This document shows positions 18,801 to 21,534 of a stretch of DNA of 21,534 nucleotides, piece by piece. Source of the stretch: an uncultured Varibaculum sp. Its GTDB lineage: Bacteria; Actinomycetota; Actinomycetes; Actinomycetales; Actinomycetaceae. The stretch covers positions 1 through 21,534 of the forward strand of contig CAMYFZ010000027.1 in the NCBI GenBank assembly GCA_947255165.1. The letters run 5' to 3'. The position numbers and the translations under genes are program-made. Position 1 is the stretch's first letter, and each line of letters opens with the position of its first letter. Below the pieces are notes generated by a model. That model searched no databases and was not told where the DNA came from. It was given only the letters and a program-made list of their open reading frames with translations.

Positions 18801-19280
18801 TTAACTTAAAGCCCCGATAGCCAGCTCTAACACCGCCGCCACCGTTTGCAGGCGAATCTGATTGCGATCGCCCGATAAAGATAGTTCCGTGGTTGCTCCC
18901 CCGGCAGGAGTAGTAACCGAAATAAACACGGTACCGGCGCTATGACCGTCCTGGCTGCCAGGGCCAGCCACTCCCGTAGTGGCGAGGGCGACGTCCGCGG
19001 AAAATAATTTCGCGACTCCTTGCGCCATCTGTTCAGCCACCACCGGATCTACCGCGCCAGTATCCTGTAAACGAGAACGCGAAACCCCTAAGACTTCGCT
19101 CTTAGTGCGAGTTTGGTAGGTGGTGACTCCCCCGGCTACTACCTTGGAGGCACCCGCAATATCGCAGAGGGTAGCGCATACCAGCCCGGCGGTTAAAGAT
19201 TCCGCACAGGCAATCGTGTAGTTTTTTTCGCGCAATATTTCTTGCAGCCGGCGCGCCAGCGCATCTAGTTCTTGATTCAT
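18801..19280 (-). CDS. cinA: CinA C-terminal-domain protein, NMN amidohydrolase-like (PncC type)
   Basis: The 159-residue protein is only the CinA C-terminal domain. It has the motif AESLTAGL at 26-33, GGVTTYQT, and ATTGVAGPG near 100-108 followed by GTVFISV. Characterised relatives (PncC) deamidate nicotinamide mononucleotide to nicotinate mononucleotide in the pyridine nucleotide salvage cycle, recycling NMN released by NAD-dependent DNA ligase. Such a ligase is encoded in this window, though in another operon. The N-terminal MoaB-like domain of full CinA is absent. It lies 30 bases after recX and 41 before prfB on the same strand, so cotranscription with recA-recX is likely. Activity is inferred from the family. 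Confidence 0.88.
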   Translation of the reverse strand: MNQELDALARRLQEILREKNYTIACAESLTAGLVCATLCDIAGASKVVAGGVTTYQTRTKSEVLGVSRSRLQDTGAVDPVVAEQMAQGVAKLFSADVALATTGVAGPGSQDGHSAGTVFISVTTPAGGATTELSLSGDRNQIRLQTVAAVLELAIGALS

Positions 19281-19310
19281 AGTTCCATCATGGCACGAGC
19301 GCCCTCGCCC

Positions 19311-19895
19311 CTATTCGGTTTCAAAATCCATATTGGTAAGTGCCTGCCGGGTAGCCTCGCGGCACTGGCTGGGCGAATATCCTTTACGCGCCAAAAAAGA
19401 ACCGATTCTCCGCATTGCCTGGGGGTAGGAAACATTATGGAGGGAGCGCGCCTTCTTTTCCGCTAGCATTTGGGCACTTTCTGCCTCTTGCTCCGGGGTG
19501 ATCTGCGCGAGTGCCTCTTGTTGCAGGTCAGAGGCAATCCCTTTCCGATTTAATTCTTGAAGTAAGGCTCTGCCCACTAATCCCCGTTCCTGAAAGCGAG
19601 TCCGCACCAGCATCGCCGCATATTCCCGGTCATCTAGCAGCCCCACTTCACCAAAGCGATTGACGATTTCTTCGGCAATCTCCGGTAAAAAGCCGGCTTT
19701 GGTGAGTTTTTGACGAATCTGGAAACTGGAGGCAGCAGTGCGATCTAGCACCCGCAAGGCGGCTTCTCGCGCCGCCGCTAAGGCTTCCTCGGCAGGAAGC
19801 TCCGCATTTTTTTGCCGCCTCGCCGCCAGATCTGGACCTTTTTTCCGACGGCGAGGGGCCCCAAAATCACTTTCGGGATCGAGATATTTAACCAT
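19311..19895 (-). CDS. recX: Regulatory protein RecX
   Basis: RecX binds RecA filaments and inhibits recombinase and coprotease activity. The 194-residue protein has a basic N-terminal extension of about 45 residues (RRRKKG and a charged segment) and then three helical repeats with typical RecX features: ALRVLDRTAASSFQIRQKL, GLLDDREYAAMLVRTRFQERGLVGRALLQEL, and a C-terminal RIGSFLARKGYSPSQC repeat. It begins 20 bases after the recA stop, the usual position, so it should share the SOS-regulated recA transcript. The ribosome-binding site is weak, which would keep RecX well below RecA. Confidence 0.93.
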   Translation of the reverse strand: MVKYLDPESDFGAPRRRKKGPDLAARRQKNAELPAEEALAAAREAALRVLDRTAASSFQIRQKLTKAGFLPEIAEEIVNRFGEVGLLDDREYAAMLVRTRFQERGLVGRALLQELNRKGIASDLQQEALAQITPEQEAESAQMLAEKKARSLHNVSYPQAMRRIGSFLARKGYSPSQCREATRQALTNMDFETE

Positions 19896-19915
19896 CTTGC
19901 CTGGTTGACTGTCCC

Positions 19916-20989
19916 CTACTTCGCGTTCTCGTCAGCCGCTTCCTCAGCGGTCCCAGCATCTTCTTCTGCGATAATCCCCACCGCTTTTAGAATTTTCTCT
20001 TCGATTTCATTGGCAAGTTCCGGATTATCTTTCAGATATTGCCGCACGTTTTCTTTGCCTTGTCCCAGTTGGTCGCCTTCATAGGTGTACCAGGCACCTG
20101 ACTTGCGGATAATTCCCAAATCGGTGGCCAAATCGATTATGGAGGCTTCGCGAGAAATCCCCTCGCCATACATCAGGTCAAATTCGGCGGTCTTAAAAGG
20201 CGGCGCCATCTTGTTTTTTACCACTTTTGCCCGGGTGCGCGAACCAATCGGTCCCGAAGAGTCTTTCAAGGTTTCGATGCGGCGCACATCGATCCGGACT
20301 GAGGCATAGAACTTGAGGGCTTTACCGCCGGTGGTGGTTTCGGGAGACCCGAAGAAAACCCCGATCTTTTCCCGCAGCTGGTTAATGAAAATCGCGGTGG
20401 TGCCGGTGGCGGACAGCGCGCCGGTAATTTTCCGCAGGGCCTGGCTCATTAACCGAGCCTGCAAGCCTACATGGGAATCACCCATTTCTCCGTCGATTTC
20501 CGCTTTGGGAACCAGGGCGGCTACCGAGTCGATAACTAAAATATCGATGCCCCCGGAACGCACCAGCATATCGGCGATTTCTAGCGCCTGCTCCCCGGTA
20601 TCTGGCTGGGCAACTAGCAGCTCGTCGGTGTTTACCCCGAGCTTCTTGGCGTATTCGGGGTCGAGGGCGTGCTCGGCGTCAATAAATGCCGCATTCCCGC
20701 CAGCTTTTTGCGCCGCCGCTACCGCGTGCAGAGCCACCGTGGTTTTACCCGAGGATTCCGGGCCGTAAATCTCTACGATGCGCCCGCGCGGCAAGCCGCC
20801 TACCCCTAGGGCAATGTCTAGAGCTACTGAACCAGTAGAGATGACCTCTACCTGACGATGGGTGTTTTCCCCAAGGCGCATCACTGAGCCTTTTCCGAAC
20901 TGCTTATCAATTGCCGCCAGCGCCATGTCTAGCGCCTGCTCGCGATTTCCGCCTGCATTTACCTGCCGTTTTGCGGTCTTTTTTGCCAT
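19916..20989 (-). CDS. recA: Recombinase RecA
   Basis: RecA forms ATP-dependent filaments on single-stranded DNA for homologous recombination and activates LexA self-cleavage. The 357-residue protein has Walker A GPESSGKT at 76-83, Walker B-type LVIDSVAAL, the loop 1/2 region including [18 protein letters not shown], and the signature [14 protein letters not shown]. The C-terminus is acidic ([16 protein letters not shown]), as usual. No intein is present. The ATG at 20989 has AGAGAGG nine bases upstream. A LexA-type SOS box overlapping a promoter lies about 170-190 bases upstream, so recA has a leader of roughly 160 bases. Confidence 0.98.
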   Translation of the reverse strand: MAKKTAKRQVNAGGNREQALDMALAAIDKQFGKGSVMRLGENTHRQVEVISTGSVALDIALGVGGLPRGRIVEIYGPESSGKTTVALHAVAAAQKAGGNAAFIDAEHALDPEYAKKLGVNTDELLVAQPDTGEQALEIADMLVRSGGIDILVIDSVAALVPKAEIDGEMGDSHVGLQARLMSQALRKITGALSATGTTAIFINQLREKIGVFFGSPETTTGGKALKFYASVRIDVRRIETLKDSSGPIGSRTRAKVVKNKMAPPFKTAEFDLMYGEGISREASIIDLATDLGIIRKSGAWYTYEGDQLGQGKENVRQYLKDNPELANEIEEKILKAVGIIAEEDAGTAEEAADENAK

Positions 20990-21153
20990 GGTTTCGATCC
21001 TCTCTGGTTCTCTCCGAACGATTAATAGGCTGGCCTGGTTTTCCTGACTTGGGATTCCCCTCTCCGAGGAGCCAAGCCAACGCTACGTACGGCCAAATAC
21101 GTTTTACAGTTTGGCGATAATCCCCTGAGGAAATATCACTGACTGCGCGTCTG
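20990..21153 (-). other. Predicted recA 5' leader
   Basis: If transcription starts about seven bases after the -10 box at 21165-21160, the recA mRNA has a leader of about 160 bases. A compound hairpin is possible at 21048-21076 (outer CTTGG/CCAAG, inner CCTC/GAGG). No T-run terminator or known riboswitch is recognisable. Confidence 0.35.
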
Positions 21154-21159
21154 GGTACA

Positions 21160-21188
21160 ACTCTACCTAGCGAACAGATGTTCGACAA
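21160..21188 (-). promoter_or_regulatory. Predicted recA promoter
   Basis: On the minus strand TTGTCG (21188-21183, 4 of 6 consensus), a 17-base spacer and TAGAGT (21165-21160, 4 of 6) make a plausible sigma-70-type promoter. The SOS box lies within the spacer and touches the -35 element, an ideal position for repression. Confidence 0.5.
21171..21184. promoter_or_regulatory. LexA-binding SOS box of recA
   Basis: CGAACAGATGTTCG is a perfect CGAAC-N4-GTTCG palindrome, the SOS-box form shared by actinobacteria and Bacillus. It overlaps the predicted recA promoter. LexA bound here would block RNA polymerase until DNA damage triggers LexA cleavage. Confidence 0.9.
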
Positions 21189-21273
21189 ATGAAACACCGG
21201 GGAATAATAAAAACGGCGATGAAGGCAGCAGCAAAGCGCTGACCCTTACCAATAATCCGGGGCAGTCCTTAAC

Positions 21274-21534
21274 CTACCTATCGGCGCTAGAGGCGCCAGT
21301 ATCCCCTCTGAGCAGCCCTTTTCGCATTAGTTCATTTAAAGTTCTTCGGTCAGCGCGGTGAATAAAACGCAAGTCGGGGTCACTATCGGTTTGCACCAGT
21401 AATAAATCCCAAACCTGCTGCGGGTCTTTTCCCTGCGCTAAAGCTTCTGCCGGAGTAGCATGCAGATCCGGTAAATAAAGATCAGAAAGTAGTGACGCCC
21501 CGAAAGCCTGCCCAAAGACAGCTTTCAGGGCGTT
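21274..21534 (-). CDS. DUF3046 family protein (5' end outside window)
   Basis: An open frame runs from the window edge for 86 codons to TAG at 21276-21274. The visible peptide contains FGQAFGASLLSDLYLPDL, TPAEALAQGKDPQQVWDLLL and a charged C-terminus, which matches the pattern of the small actinobacterial DUF3046 family, commonly encoded just upstream of recA. The start and first residues are missing. The family has no established function known to me. A 284-base gap separates it from recA. No strong terminator is seen in that gap, and the SOS box with the recA promoter lies inside it. Confidence 0.75.
   Translation of the reverse strand, partial: NALKAVFGQAFGASLLSDLYLPDLHATPAEALAQGKDPQQVWDLLLVQTDSDPDLRFIHRADRRTLNELMRKGLLRGDTGASSADR

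Overview
The window looks like a stretch of core chromosome from a moderate-GC actinobacterium. The evidence is a WhiB1-type iron-sulfur regulator, an FHA-FtsK/SpoIIIE protein of the type VII secretion ATPase class, an actinobacterial DUF3046 gene next to recA, the ligA/gatCAB neighbourhood, and the prfB-ftsE-ftsX-smpB neighbourhood. Base composition judged by eye (not computed), the long LigA with extra insertions, and the gene content suggest Actinomycetaceae, for example a Varibaculum/Mobiluncus/Actinomyces relative. The genus is an inference.

Layout. (1) 1-221: the 3' end of rpsT with a strong terminator. (2) 238-2200, plus strand: an SGNH/GDSL hydrolase, then msrA overlapping a macro-domain gene by 10 bases. 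(3) 2201-2847: a 650-base gap between convergent genes, packed with GC-rich repeats in both orientations and two long perfect hairpins. (4) 10107 down to 2848, minus strand: ligA, a phospholipase D/cardiolipin synthase-like gene, then gatC-gatA-gatB. (5) 10108-10225: a divergent promoter region with a perfect DnaA-box 9-mer. (6) 10226-13913, plus strand: a 1084-residue FHA-FtsK/SpoIIIE ATPase and whiB1, closed by a terminator. (7) 21534 down to 14051, minus strand: DUF3046 (partial), recA with a LexA-type SOS box, recX, a CinA C-terminal-domain gene, prfB, ftsE, ftsX, an M23 murein peptidase with coiled coil, and smpB.

How the genes work together. gatCAB makes the Asp/Glu-tRNA amidotransferase. 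recA/recX, ligA and cinA form a DNA-repair and housekeeping group. prfB and smpB serve translation termination and ribosome rescue. ftsE-ftsX-M23 reads as an ABC-transporter-like complex with the cell-wall hydrolase it would control. msrA and the macro protein suggest a small protein-repair/ADP-ribose unit.

The most unusual things are the repeat-and-hairpin cluster at 2216-2811, the FHA-FtsK ATPase with no secretion partners in view, and a recurring arrangement at operon-leading genes. At five of them a TAnnnT -10 box lies exactly six bases before the start codon, as expected for leaderless mRNAs, whereas most operon-internal genes carry Shine-Dalgarno sequences. I found no tRNA, rRNA, CRISPR array, transposase or prophage gene.
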